From: Halocafeteria seosinensis
Lineage: Eukaryota > Sar > Bigyra > Bicosoecida
Reading direction: 5' to 3'
Assembly (NCBI GenBank): GCA_001687465.1
Contig: LVLI01000143.1
Span: 1-64,000, forward strand
Length of the DNA: 64,000 bases
Below the pieces are notes generated by a model that was not told the origin of the DNA, ran no database searches, and saw nothing but the letters and a program-made list of their open reading frames with translations. Position numbers and translations under genes: made by a program. Shown here in pieces: positions 13,042-24,024 of this stretch. The first letter of the stretch is position 1. Each line of letters begins with the position of its first letter.

Positions 13042-15060
13042 GTGTGGAAGACGGGAAAAGGGACAGCGGAGACAGAAGGAGGGCAAAACAGGAAGGGCAC
13101 CAGTTCTTGGATCATCAGCGCCAGCGGTGCACCGTGCACCGTGCATGGATTCGAGTTGAACCTCAAGAACATTTCCAACTGTTCTGGAACTTCAACAACA
13201 CACGAAGACGATTTCACAGCATTGTCTGATTTCGCAGCACTGTCTATAACACACTCAAGTCTTGAAGCAAGAACGCTCAAAACGAACATGCAAGCGAATC
13301 ACATCGAGGAGCAACTGCAAGAATCAAGCGAATACCGCTCAATGGCACAATCGCTTGATCTCCTCTATGCCAAATCTTGGCAATGCAAAACTTCACAGAC
13401 CGAAGAAGAATTCCTTCTATACTCCAGAAATGCTCCTGCCGCAGCTTTCGAAAACCCTTCCTACCATCATATCCTTGCGTTTGTATTCTCAAATGAAAAT
13501 AGCAGCAACTCGGAACAAAATGCAACAAAATTACAACAAGAAAGTAACCTCGCTCAGACGAGAGCACGTGAACGCAAGAAAAAGCAGTTACGAGAACAAT
13601 ACTTCGATCAACTACAAGCTCGCAAACGCCATATAAGCAACCTCTTGCAAAGCAATTCCTACAAATTACACTTCCATTCTATAGAAAAGTGCCTCGAATT
13701 TCTATTTCGGAAATCGTGGCATTGCAACACTTCACAAACAGATGAACAATTCCTTCATTATAGTAGAAACAATCCCAAGCAAGCATTCAATGATCCCGCT
13801 TACCGTCATTTGCTTGAGTTTGTATTCGGTACCGAAGACATTATTTATTCGGAACAAAATGTACAAAAACTACAACAGGAGAGCATACTCGCTAGGAAAC
13901 GAATCCTTGATCGCAGTAAGAGACAGTCGAGAGAACATTATTCAAACCAACTAGAGGCTCACAAACGACATATAAGGAAGTTACTACAAATCTCTGATCA
14001 ACAGTTTCACTCAATGGAAAAGGCCCTTGAGTTTCTATATCGCAAATCGTACCATTGCAACACTTCACAAATAGACGAACAGTTCCTTCATTATAGTAAA
14101 AACAATCCCAAGCAAGCATTCGATGATCCCGCTTACCGTCATTTGCTTGAGTTTGTATTCGGTACACAAGATGTCACTTATTCGGACGAAAGTGCACAAC
14201 AACTACAACGACAAAGCAAGCTCGCTAGCGTTCGAATTCTTCGTCGCAGTAAGCAAGAATGGGGAGAAGCCTATCCCGAGCAACTGAAGAGTCACAAACG
14301 ACATATAAGGAAGTTACTACAAATCTCTGATCAACAGTTTCACTCAATGGAAAAGGCCCTTGAGTTTCTATATCGCAAATCGTACCATTGCAACACTTCA
14401 CAAACAGACGAACAGTTCCTTCATTATAGTAGAAACAATCCCAAGCAAGCATTCGATGATCCCGCTTACCTTCATTTGCTTGAATTTGTATTCGGTACAC
14501 AAGATGTCACTTATTCGGAGGACAGTTCACAACAACTACAACGACAAAGCAAGCTCGCTAGCGATCGAATTCTTCGCCGCAGTAAGCAAGAATGGGGAGA
14601 AGACTATCCCGAGCGACTGAAGAGCCACAAACGACATATGAGCAATCTTTTATATAATACACGAGCAGCAAAACGGCATTGTCCTCACAAGTATCAGACC
14701 GCAAAGGAAACCTATGTTGACGGACTGATTGAACTTCACAGCAAAAATCAATATGTTCAACCTCGTGACTATGATGCCCTCGTCCGCGATATCCAACAAG
14801 ACTTCAGTCCTGCAAAAGCATTGGAATTTGCATGTCTTATCTGCGATTTACTCTACACAACATCTGAAGGAGACTGGACGCCCGTTCGGCAGTTGCTACA
14901 AAGCGATATACTCGACACTATGAAACATCATCTACATGCGAATGCTCTGACGCCGACACTTGATCCTTTGCTTCTCAATGACTATAACATCGTTCCGATC
15001 GTCATGCAGACGACATCCATTCCGCTTTCTGCGAGCCGGCCGTCTACTTCTAACAGGTAA
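13042..15060 (+). CDS. Orphan protein with four tandem 111-residue repeats
   Basis: Open frame of 672 codons with no recognised family. Four tandem repeats start at 13333, 13672, 14005 and 14338. Repeats 2 to 4 are exactly 333 bp apart. The unit carries a conserved helical Cys-containing segment (KALEFLYRKSYHCNTSQ), then DEQFLHYSRNNPKQAF, then LLEFVFGTQDVTYS, then a basic Gln-rich segment ending in KSHKRHIRKLLQ. Repeats 3 and 4 are nearly identical in DNA; 1 and 2 are diverged. A non-repeated C-terminal domain of about 130 residues (from AAKRHCPHKYQTAKE) follows. There is no signal peptide or TM, so it is probably cytosolic or nuclear; predicted mostly alpha-helical. The first 95 residues look less protein-like, so the true start may be Met at 13288. 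Function unknown. Confidence 0.7.
   Translation: MWKTGKGTAETEGGQNRKGTSSWIISASGAPCTVHGFELNLKNISNCSGTSTTHEDDFTALSDFAALSITHSSLEARTLKTNMQANHIEEQLQESSEYRSMAQSLDLLYAKSWQCKTSQTEEEFLLYSRNAPAAAFENPSYHHILAFVFSNENSSNSEQNATKLQQESNLAQTRARERKKKQLREQYFDQLQARKRHISNLLQSNSYKLHFHSIEKCLEFLFRKSWHCNTSQTDEQFLHYSRNNPKQAFNDPAYRHLLEFVFGTEDIIYSEQNVQKLQQESILARKRILDRSKRQSREHYSNQLEAHKRHIRKLLQISDQQFHSMEKALEFLYRKSYHCNTSQIDEQFLHYSKNNPKQAFDDPAYRHLLEFVFGTQDVTYSDESAQQLQRQSKLASVRILRRSKQEWGEAYPEQLKSHKRHIRKLLQISDQQFHSMEKALEFLYRKSYHCNTSQTDEQFLHYSRNNPKQAFDDPAYLHLLEFVFGTQDVTYSEDSSQQLQRQSKLASDRILRRSKQEWGEDYPERLKSHKRHMSNLLYNTRAAKRHCPHKYQTAKETYVDGLIELHSKNQYVQPRDYDALVRDIQQDFSPAKALEFACLICDLLYTTSEGDWTPVRQLLQSDILDTMKHHLHANALTPTLDPLLLNDYNIVPIVMQTTSIPLSASRPSTSNR
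13333..14670 (+). repeat. 333-bp coding tandem repeat, four copies
   Basis: Copies at 13333-13671, 13672-14004, 14005-14337 and 14338-14670. Copies 3 and 4 share long identical runs, indicating a recent duplication or gene conversion. Copy 1 is the most diverged and two codons longer. Confidence 0.85.
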
Positions 15061-15068
15061 TTCTTGAA

Positions 15069-15084
15069 GGAGAGAGAGAGAGAG

Positions 15085-15136
<52 letters not shown>
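15069..15136. repeat. Compound (GA)n(GT)n(GA)n microsatellite
   Basis: About 20 bp of GA repeat (15069-15088), 40 bp of GT repeat (15089-15128), then 8 bp of GA repeat (15129-15136). It lies 9 bp after the stop of the 111-residue repeat gene, probably in its 3' UTR. Confidence 0.95.
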
Positions 15137-15137
<1 letters not shown>

Positions 15138-16413
15138 TCTGTTCACACGCTGTGAAAGAAATTGCGTAACGCCCTGCGTCCGGGTAGTTGAGGGTAGGGT
15201 ACTGAAGTCTGGAGATCTGCATGCTTGTTGAGAGGCCAATGCAGTTGAGTGGTCGTCATTACATGTAGTGACGCAGCGGGTATGACCATTAAGTGTGAGA
15301 GTCTTTTGGGGTAAGACCGGAGGACTCCGATGGAGTCAACTTTTAACAGCTTGCGCTTGTTCCAAGATAGGTAGTCAACGCAGTTGAGTTTGCCATTCCT
15401 GATTCCTGATGCAACTTTGATACAAGGACGCATAAGCTTTTCTTACTCATACCAAAAGCTAACAATAAAGCAGGATGCGGCAGAAGTGCGTTGCGTAGCA
15501 ACGCAGTTCGGACGCCAACGAAGGCCAAAGTGTTTGGCAACAATGAGGAAGTCAGATGCCTCCCAAGTCAAAACAATACACCAGACAATAGTTCAGCTGT
15601 TGCTCCTCGCACCAGTTCCCGATGAACCCAAATTTTTGAAAAAAATGGGTGAAGGAGGGTCCTATTCCCGATGAAACCGACAGGTTGAAGAGGGTCCTAC
15701 CAGGAATTCGTGGTGGTGGTGGTCCAAAAAAAAATGATTGTTCGGTCACCCAACAAACTACAAAAAGCATGGCAAGAGGAACACGAAGGGGGCAAGGGGA
15801 GGCCAGGCAAAATATGGATGGCAACAAGCAAACGACAAAAGACATAGCAAGGGGAGAAGCGAGGGGAAGAGGGCAGTGGCGTTTTGGTGGGACTTAGGCG
15901 AAAACAGCAAACCAGGAGAAGAAAAGAAGTCGTCAGCTTACGGATGCAAAAGTTGATACAGGATAGCAATAGCAAGGAAGCAGGACATGGAAATGAATAT
16001 ATGTTACATTTGTCTGTTGTACGAACACAGCCCCACTGGGTGAAGAGAGTCCTGGATAAATTGTTTAGTCTCCAAGTGAACATGGTACCCACGAAAACGG
16101 TGGATTTGAGGGAGCGCCTCGCGCTCACGAAAAGACACCGGAGCTGGACCGGATGTGTGTGGTGTAGTAATATGTTGTCCACAAGTCTATACATAGAGAA
16201 AATCGTTCAGGTACTTCCACGGATCCCGCTGCACCCTGCAACGTGTCTGTAGTCGCGTAGCGTCACTGACCACACAGCACGTAGTAATCCGGTAGAGTTC
16301 AAACCCACTTCCCAAACAAATTATCTAGCAACTAACCCTTCATCGGGACCCCCTTCACGCGCCCCCGCGGGAAGGTACGTCATTTTCGGACCCCGTCCTG
16401 GTGGTGGTGGTGG
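15137..16413. other. Intergenic, low-complexity
   Basis: No credible gene. It contains a purine-rich GGGGAGG/GGCAAGAGG stretch (about 15760-15900) and a short GGT repeat at 16400-16413 that abuts the inverted-repeat element. The short open frames here overlap on both strands and lack domains. Confidence 0.5.
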
Positions 16414-16479
16414 TCATACATTGGAGCACGGCTCAAGGTACTCTGAGTCCCACCAGTTACTCTGAGTCCCTCAGAGCAG

Positions 16480-16935
16480 GCAGAGTAAGAGTAACCTCCG
16501 GAGGAGATTTTTTTTTTTTGAATAGAGCAAGAGTAACAGCGGTTAAGGGGTAGCTCTCAGCCTGAAGAGTAGGAGTATCTCGTCGAAGAACAGACGCCAA
16601 AGACTCAGAGTATGGGGCGCTAACAGCGGAAAACTAAAGAGTAAGAGTGTTGGGCAAATATTGAAAGAGTAGGAGTAGGTTGAACTAAGAGTGTCAGAGT
16701 AGGTATGTGAAGTAAGAGTAGGTTGAACTCAGACTCTCAGAGTAGGACTATGAGGACTCCATTGAGGAGTAAGAGTAGGTTGAACTTAGGGTGGAAGAGT
16801 AGGAGTATGAGGAGTAAGAGTAGGTTGAACTCGGAGAGAACAGAGTAGGAGTAAGTTGAACTAAGGGTGGAAGAGTAGGAGGAGTATAGGAGTAAGAGTA
16901 GGTTGAGCTCGGAGAACAGAGTAGGAGTAAGTGGG
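16480..16935 (+). repeat. GAGTAGGAGTA / GAGTAAGAGTAGGTTGAAC minisatellite
   Basis: Irregular repeats of gagtaggagta and agagtaggttgaac motifs fill the left half of the inverted-repeat element. The open frames crossing it are by-products of the repeat. Confidence 0.85.
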
Positions 16936-17212
16936 AGCGTCCCTCGACTCAGAGTGCGCACGTGACTCCGCATTTGCTCCCCAGTTTCCCCTACATGTAC
17001 ATGTGTATTGGTACTCCCAACAATTGTTTTGCCGCAATCTCGGAAATACACAACACTTCAAGAAATACAGTCGCTTATTCATATGACCTTGTTGATTGAG
17101 GGAAAAAAAAAACATTTTGCACAGGTAAGAGCAGCAGTCTTGTGGAAGTGTCACACTTCAGTTTCCGAGAAGAGTATATCCGAGTGGGAGTATGTCCCTG
17201 ACAGACAAATCG

Positions 17213-17535
17213 AGGAGTGGGAGTATGTTCAACAGAATCACGGGAGTGGAAGTATGTCGCAAAGAGTGCCTTGGAGAGAAAATTCAAGGAGTGGGAGTAT
17301 GTTCAACACAATCACGGGGGTGGGAGTATGTTGCAGAGTGCCTTGGACAGACAATTCAAGGAGTGGGAGTATGTTTAACAGAATATGGGAGTGGGAGTAT
17401 GTCGCAAAGAGTGCCTTGGAGAGAAAATTCAAGGAGTGGGAGTATGTTCAACACAATCACGGGAGTAGGAGTATGTCGCAAAGAGTGCCTGGGACAGACA
17501 ATTCAAGGAGTGGGAGTATGTTCAACTGAACCAAG
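17213..17535 (+). repeat. About 73-bp minisatellite, 4.5 copies
   Basis: Units starting aaggagtgggagtatgttca recur at 17286, 17358, 17431 and 17505, with an earlier copy at about 17213. Spacing is 72-74 bp. Each unit has two GAGTGGGAGTATG cores separated by a cgcaaagagtgcc segment. It forms the right half of the inverted-repeat element. Confidence 0.85.
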
Positions 17536-17774
17536 AGAGTGGGAGTGCGTTTGATTCTGTGAAGAGGATTTGTGAAGGAGTGGGAGTAGCTTGAGGTGAC
17601 GAAAGCACGATATCGAAGGAGTGGGAGTATGTTCGACCCGTCAGAGGGATATTACATGGGAGTAGGAGTAATACCTGTAGCTATTAACCCTTTAGGAAAA
17701 AGAGTCAGAGTACCAAAAAAATTTTTCGCTGCCGCGGGCCAGGGGTAGCGTTTGAGCCGTGCTCCAATGTATGA

Positions 17775-18280
17775 ACAATTCGCACCATGCCTGTCCGCCC
17801 CCAGTTTACCGTTGGGTGGTGGGGGGATGAGAATTCCACAGAAAACAAGAATCCATACAGATCCCATGATTCCACCGCTTCTTCCCTTCCAAAATCCTGT
17901 CCATCTCTATCATTACACTAGTCTCCAAAGGAAGCACGTGTAATATGTCCAAGAGGACCCTTGGAAAGCAATTAATAGCGAGTATCCCGTTCCTTGCTCG
18001 GAGTTGCTTCCTCTGCGACGTCCAACAGATGCACACCAAATATTAGTGTTGTTGTTGTTGACGGTACCTGTCACTCCATGAAGACAATATAGCAGCATCG
18101 TTGATAAAGTTGTCGGTGGAATTTCGTGGGATCTGTCGTTCATAATAAGGCTTCTTCCCTTCCACTCCGCCCCCTTTTCCCCCCTGGAGCTCCCCCTTTT
18201 CATGGTATTTGACACATACACGCTTTTGTCAGCACAAGTTGGCGCCACTGACGTTGAGATTGTGCTCTCCCCGGGGTGTA
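17775..18280. other. Intergenic upstream of the NIPA fusion gene
   Basis: No gene seen. It presumably includes the promoter of the NIPA-type gene. A TTGGCGCCA palindrome lies about 40 bp before its ATG (18239-18247). Confidence 0.4.
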
Positions 18281-20426
18281 ATGAGCGGTGAAAGAGCGTC
18301 ATGGCCCCCGTGGGGCCTGTATAAAGTGCTTTTGGCGGCTCTGGTGGGCCTGTGTTTCGATGGAAATGGCGTTCATGCGCTTCATTGCAAGCACGGATGC
18401 GGTAATCCTCAAGAGTACATCGACTTTTGTAAGCCCGTCGTCCGATTTCGATCGTGCCTGGCCATTCCACCGCCGCTGTATGAAGGAGGAAGATCGAGGA
18501 GGAGGAAGCCATCGGCGCGGGAACTCTACCCGTGGCATTTCCAGGACACCGCCGCCAAAGAGTACTACCACAAGGTAGTGAATGGGACGCAGCTGGAACT
18601 TCAGAAACAAGGTCTAGCCGCTCCTCAGCAACAGACGGGACCGATCGTCTCGAACAGCCGTGGAGAGAAGCGAATGCTGGGACCACCCGGTACCGTTGTC
18701 CCTCGAAATATTAGGAAAGTGTTGAGTGATAAATGCTTGAACAAACTCAAGACGTTTGCGTGTTATCGAGCGTTCCCCGCGTGTGAATTCTCCTCGGAAT
18801 ACAAGTTGCTATGTGCGCAAGCGTGTGAGGAATTGGAAGAATACTGCCCGAAAACAGTCACACGACGAACGTGCAGCTCATCGGAATTCGAAGCTGTGGA
18901 AAAGCTTGCTTCTCAGGAAGGACAAAGTTCTAAGAAGTCGCCCGAGCAGACGACGGGAACTGAAGCGACAGCTATTGGACAACAGGATTTCTCAGTGAAG
19001 AAAGTATCAGAAACGACTCGGCTGATACACCCTATTGCGCAATCGGTGAATTGCTTTTCTCTGAAATATCAAGGGCCCTCTTATTCTCTATGGGTCATTG
19101 GGTTTGGCATAAACTTAATATTCAGTTTCTTGGCTGCTTTGGGGATAAATATGCAGAAGCATAGCATGTATCAACACCAAAATAAAGGCAAGCCCCTATT
19201 CAGACAAAAGGTAAGTGGTTCAGATTTGTACTTCCTATTCGTGCTACTTTAATTGCCAGGGTACCGGTTCGCAGACATGGCTTATTGGAATGTGTCTTAT
19301 AAGTGCTGGGAGCATACTTGATTTCTTAGCATTTGGCTTAGCGCCCATGAGCTTGCTGGCGCCATTAGCTGCTCTGACCCTCGTGTGGAATATGATCCTG
19401 GCTCCCCAGTTCCATGGCGAGACGTTGACGCGGCAAAATATCATCGCTACTTCGTTGATTACATTTGGGGTTGTGGTCACAGTGATTTTTTCGTCCCACT
19501 CGACACCGTCGTATTCGCTTGGAGACTTGTTGACCCTGTAAGTGATTTTCCTCGGTGAAATTCAAATGTGCCAAAAGAGTCCAAAGGACCACCGTTTGAG
19601 TTTGAGTATCTTTTGATGAATCTTTCATGCATTGCGTGCTGCAGATATGAACGCCCTGCTATGATATACTACATGGTCGTCATTGGAGTTTTCCTCGTTT
19701 CCTTACTTGCCTTGTCGAACTACATTGAAAAGAACGAGTGGCTGCAAAATGGACTGGTGCAACTCCTATGCTATGGTGGACTTGGGGGAACGTTTGGAGG
19801 GCAAAGTGTATTATTCGCGAAATGCACTGTTGAACTTTTGAAAACTGCAATTCTAAATCCGGCGGTTGGTGCCCATGCATTCAAACAGTGGGAACCATGT
19901 ACGTACAGCTCGCTCAGTCACTCACTCATTGGATACTTCATTTTTTCAAAGCGATACGACGCTGTTCCTTGCAGATCTCATTATATTCGCCATGTGCTTC
20001 TCGTTATTCTGCCAAGTGACCTATCTGAATAAAGGCTTGCATGTCTTCAATGCCCTTCTTACGGTCCCCGTCTACCAGTCCTTCTGGATCGTTTCAAGTG
20101 TACTTGGCGGTCTTGTGTACTTTAAAGAGTGGGGCTACATGAGCAAAACAGAGGTGTATTGCTTCTTGCTTGGACTATCAGTGACTATAAGTGGCATTGT
20201 ATATTTGCTCCGGGCAAGATCTACGAGCAAATCAACAGACCAAGTTGTTTCGCGAGAAGGCAGGTCCGACTCAGCATATAGCGATTTAGGTGTTGGCATC
20301 GATTTTTCTGAAGAGGGTGTAGATGAAGCCAGTGGTGACAAAACCCAGCCCGTGCCAACTAAGACCCGTAGCCGAGATCCTGATATTGCAACAGGTGCGG
20401 AGATGCGACCGCTTCGTACATCATAG
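18281..20426 (+). CDS. NIPA-type Mg2+ transporter with N-terminal Frizzled-like CRD
   Basis: Exons 18281-19210, 19260-19537, 19645-19898, 19975-20426; 637 residues; frames join exactly. ATG 18281 is chosen because it opens a signal peptide (core about residues 13-25, cleavage near Ala33). Extracellular Cys follow at 36, 40, 50 and 59. A second cluster is C152-x8-C161-x6-C168-x9-C178-x3-C182-x6-C189-x8-C198, which matches the spacing of the Frizzled CRD second half. Nine TMs follow from about residue 265, with NIPA hallmarks (SLLAPLAALTLVWN, LCYGGLGGTFGGQSVLFAK, PVYQSFWIVSSVLGG). Known: NIPA proteins move Mg2+ across plasma or endosomal membranes and normally lack a CRD. Inferred: the CRD senses a ligand or assists assembly. 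The tail is acidic and Ser-rich. Confidence 0.88.
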
Positions 20427-21275
20427 CGGTAGTACAGATACCTTGGAAAATGAACATCACTTCGAACCTCTCGGACTTGCGAATAAAAAAACCCACCCTC
20501 TGCAGAGGTTGATCCGTTCTTTACATGGACATCTCGAAAGAGGCTTATGCATATAGTGGAACTTATCAATGACCACATCTTCAGGACTTCCACCTTGTTT
20601 TTGCTGCTGTAACCTCGATATCAAGGACAACCAGCGATTAACTGAGTTTTCTTGATGACCAGCAAATCCGTGTAAGGAACAAGTTTTCACGGCCATTGTA
20701 TGTGGTAGAATGACGCAGAAAAGGCATCCAATGACCGCTTCAGCAAGTGCACACGCAATAGGGAATAGGAAGCAATACCGGTAAACTTGTAGACAAGAGC
20801 GCAAGCACCGTCCTGTCGAATGGGAGGTCGGCGGGTGAGCCCCTCCGTGAGCGTAGCTATTTGTATCAAGCGAGACACTTCAAATGTCAGGAACCCAAGA
20901 TGTGTTACTTCGGCCATTATCTAGAGTGCGCGCATATGTATGCAGGCAATCTTGGATGGGTTGTGAAGACGGCCCAGAAATTGTTATTCAATTCCTCCAA
21001 AATATGAAAGCTCGACTCCGGTGGTGACGAGTGAAGGCGGAAAGGCTCTTCCGATGCATTCCGCTCGTGCCTCGCAACTGGACAATGGACCCTATGCACG
21101 TTGTATACTACCATGAGTACAGTGTTGATGACCGAAACATAACAGTGAAGGAGTGCGTGTAAACAATGTATTCTTCCGAAGCACCGGTAAAGTGGGCGTC
21201 GGGCAGCTAGAGGAAGAAGGCAAGGTAAAGAAAAGCGTGGATGATTCACCCCCATTTCTCAAGCTATTAATAGCC
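20427..21275. other. Intergenic, no gene recognised
   Basis: Short open frames only. It contains the 3' UTR of the NIPA-type gene and the promoter and 5' UTR of GLUG copy 2. The frame of GLUG exon 1 stays open back to 21153, but conservation begins at ATG 21276. Confidence 0.45.
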
Positions 21276-24024
21276 ATGGTACGACCCACAAAGCGTAGAT
21301 CATCGTTGGTCACGACGCTAATGTTGATGGGGGCTATCTTCATTGTTTCTCGTCCTCGCTTGATATCTGGTGGCTACTCTCATTGTGGCACTCTTGCGTA
21401 TGGATTCCCTACACTTCGTTGGAGAATGGCCTGGTAAGTCAACCGGGATGTAGGCTGGTCTGCTCTGCTCATTTTTATTCCATCCGGTTCGCAGCAACAA
21501 TATCCAACTTTCTCCGGTGCTAGTTGACTCGATGTGGCAAGGAAGCGAGGCCCACAGTTTGGACACTTGTGAGTGTCCAATACACGTACTTGGAGGAAAT
21601 ACTTCTACAAGAAAGGACCACTCAAGGGCGACTGTTGTGAAAGATACAGTACAATGTAAAGCCATAGAGTGGCATCATCTGGGAGCGTCTAACATTATAC
21701 CTACGAAAACTACCGCCAGTACTAGTATCCTCAGGGGATGGCCAATACTGTCGTACGAGGCAAACGCATACCTCGCGGTAAACGGAGAAAAGGACAACGT
21801 CCTTTGTCGTTGGTGTGATAATCAAGCACCAAATCCGCTTGCTGCTAGAGCTGGAAGACATGAGTCAAAGGGCGTTCCAATCATCCAGCCAACTGTCCAT
21901 TTATGTATTTCCCTACAAAATATGGTTTTATTGAGGGACCGCACGATAGCGAATGATGTGGGTCGACCCCAGAGTGGACGGAGTTGCCCCAGATCAAACC
22001 ATGCGGAGCACATGATAGAACTTGGATTGCATGACTCGGCTTCTTCCAAGGAGAATTCCTTTTTTGTTTTATTCACACTACTCATTGCATCAATCCAGGT
22101 TCTATATTGGAACGTTTCGAATGATAAGACCTTTATAAACCCTGTAGACGATACCTCGCAAGTTCCTAGCAACTCTTCGAGACAGACTCTTTGTTCTTCT
22201 CTGTTGCAATGTGAGGCCTACATGCGGACACTGGTCTCGCCAGTAGCTGAAACGAGGAGCTTGGACCCAGTGTACGCTCTGCGAACTACAATAGTAACTG
22301 CATCACTGAAGAAAGCTTTGTTAACATCAATGTTTTTCGGGTGCATCCTCTCAAGCAAGGCAGTGGTGACGGCAGCAGACTTACGCCCCAGAATTCTGAA
22401 TGGACAGGAATCCTGCTTTCATTATATTTGGGCCCACAACCAGTTTGAAATGAATTGTAGTGTGTTGACATGGGGTGGTCAGGGTTATGCGAAAGACGAC
22501 TATATTTCGTTGGATGCGAATGAGATATTTGATGGTGGTAGGCAGAATGGGCACATAATAGATTTTAGTGGGGTAACAGATTTCGAAGGATTGTTTAGGA
22601 TACTGGGAAGTGTTACATCGTTTGATCAAGCTCCCTTGATTCGGAGTCTTGATGTTAGGAATGGGGAAACTGCATGGAGAGGTGGGTTCATTGTCCAACA
22701 TGAGCAGAAGTTCTTTATCGTACATTCATGTAGCTCATCCGGAGATGTTGCTAGTTCAGCTGGTGGTATATGTGGTTATCGAAGTGGTTATGATCACGGT
22801 CAAATCAAGGTATCGAATTCGAGTGCAACAGGGAGGATACTGGGTCAATCGGCAGGTGGTATTGCAGGACTCCAGGCAGGCAGTAGGTATGGGGTTGTCG
22901 AGATAACGGATTGTTATTCCACGGGGAATATTGAAGGACAATGGGCAGGTGGTATTTGTGGAAATGCTGCTGGTCGTTTGAATGGTCAAGTGTATATAAT
23001 GCGTTCCTATTCTACAGGAGATATCATTTTTGGTGGTATTGTGAGCAGCACTGTTGGTCGAGAGAGTGGTGGTATTGTGGGTCCCGCTGCTGGTCGAATC
23101 AATGGATACGTTTATATCAAGGAATGTTATAGTATGGGACGAATATCTGCACAATATAGTGGAGGAATTAGTGGGGCCTTTACAGCACTCAACGAGGGTG
23201 AGGTACATATTGTAGATTGTTATACACGAGGAGATATTAATGGCACAGAAGCAGGAGGTATTACAGGATGGGGGACAGGAGGGGGTGCGGGGGTTAGCAA
23301 TCCAGGCGATGTATACATCAAGAATACATATGCATCAGGTGCAGTCACTGGTATGGATGCTGGTGGGATAATAGGAGGGATACATAATGAAGCAAGTGGT
23401 ACTATTGAAGTGAAAGATTCGGTATACGACGGCAATGGAGGGGCAGCGTCGATAGTAGGAGCTGATGATGGCGGTAATCTTGTAGAGACAGGAAATTCCA
23501 ACAATGTGACAGACATACATGGACAACTATATCCAGGTGGAGAATGGTCTGAGGACGTATGGACTCTAGATGTGGCAGGTGTCGTTAATGACGACGAAGA
23601 GGACAAGCTGCCGATTCTGCGCTTTCAGTTACCACCGAGTCCTCCTCCTTCACCCATGCCCACTCCATCATCTACTACGACAAGATCGGAGACTGCTTCA
23701 AGTACCTCCACACCTTCTGTCAGTGCTACTCCATCGGCATCGCAGAGCCAGACGAAGACTCCAACCACAACTGCGAGTTCCACACCGACTCCGACATCCA
23801 CCGAACCACAGACCCAAATTGCCACGGTTACACCGACATCCACTAGCTCAGCTTCATCTTCTATGCTTCCTACAATAACGGGGACTTCCTCTTCGAGCTT
23901 AGCTCCAACTCCCAGCTCCATGCCCACACTTACCGAGACCAGCAGCGCTTCGGCCACGGCAAAACCAGCTCTCAAGACCATTGTGCTACCTGCTCAAAGA
24001 TCCAAGCGCACAGTAAAGAGTTGA
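21276..24024 (+). CDS. GLUG-repeat surface protein, copy 2
   Basis: Exons 21276-21433 and 21495-24024 (phase 2 intron, gtaagt donor); 895 residues. ATG 21276 is supported because copy 3 shares the start (xRPTxRxSS, then a hydrophobic anchor ending RPxLIS). Further TMs lie near residues 242-258 and 328-345. After the conserved DLRxxILNGxESC and MNCSVLxWG blocks, GLUG repeats run from about residue 449 to 740 (patterns SSAGGICG, YSTGNIEGQWAGGICG). A Ser/Thr/Pro-rich stalk (about 765-880) ends in LPAQRSKRTVKS. Predicted to display a beta-solenoid outside the cell. Closest visible relative is copy 3. Function is inferred only: adhesion, cell wall or recognition. Confidence 0.82.

Larger units (their letters stand above)
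16414..17774. mobile_element. TIR-bounded, GAGT-minisatellite-filled element (MITE-like)
   Basis: A perfect 23-bp terminal inverted repeat: left arm 16414-16436 begins TCATACATTGGAGC, and right arm 17752-17774 is its exact reverse complement. A second, subterminal inverted match (GGTACTCTGA at 16437-16446, reverse complement within 17706-17715) supports a common origin of the ends. The interior is almost entirely GAGTRG-type repeat. There is no transposase, so it would be non-autonomous. I see no clear target-site duplication: the left flank is a GGT repeat and the right flank is ACAATTCGC. Alternative: two chance-placed copies of a dispersed repeat in inverted orientation around a satellite. 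Confidence 0.6.

Noticed and set aside
15552-16252. Overlapping open frames on both strands
   Set aside because: Purine-rich, low-complexity and mutually exclusive, with no domain or splice partner.
17008-17554. Plus-strand open frames of 120-173 codons (SRSGSMFN repeats)
   Set aside because: They are translations of the 73-bp GAGT minisatellite; two frames are open at once and neither has a domain.
23625-23981. 118-codon minus-strand frame opposite the GLUG stalk
   Set aside because: Same low-complexity shadow effect as at 1290-3440.
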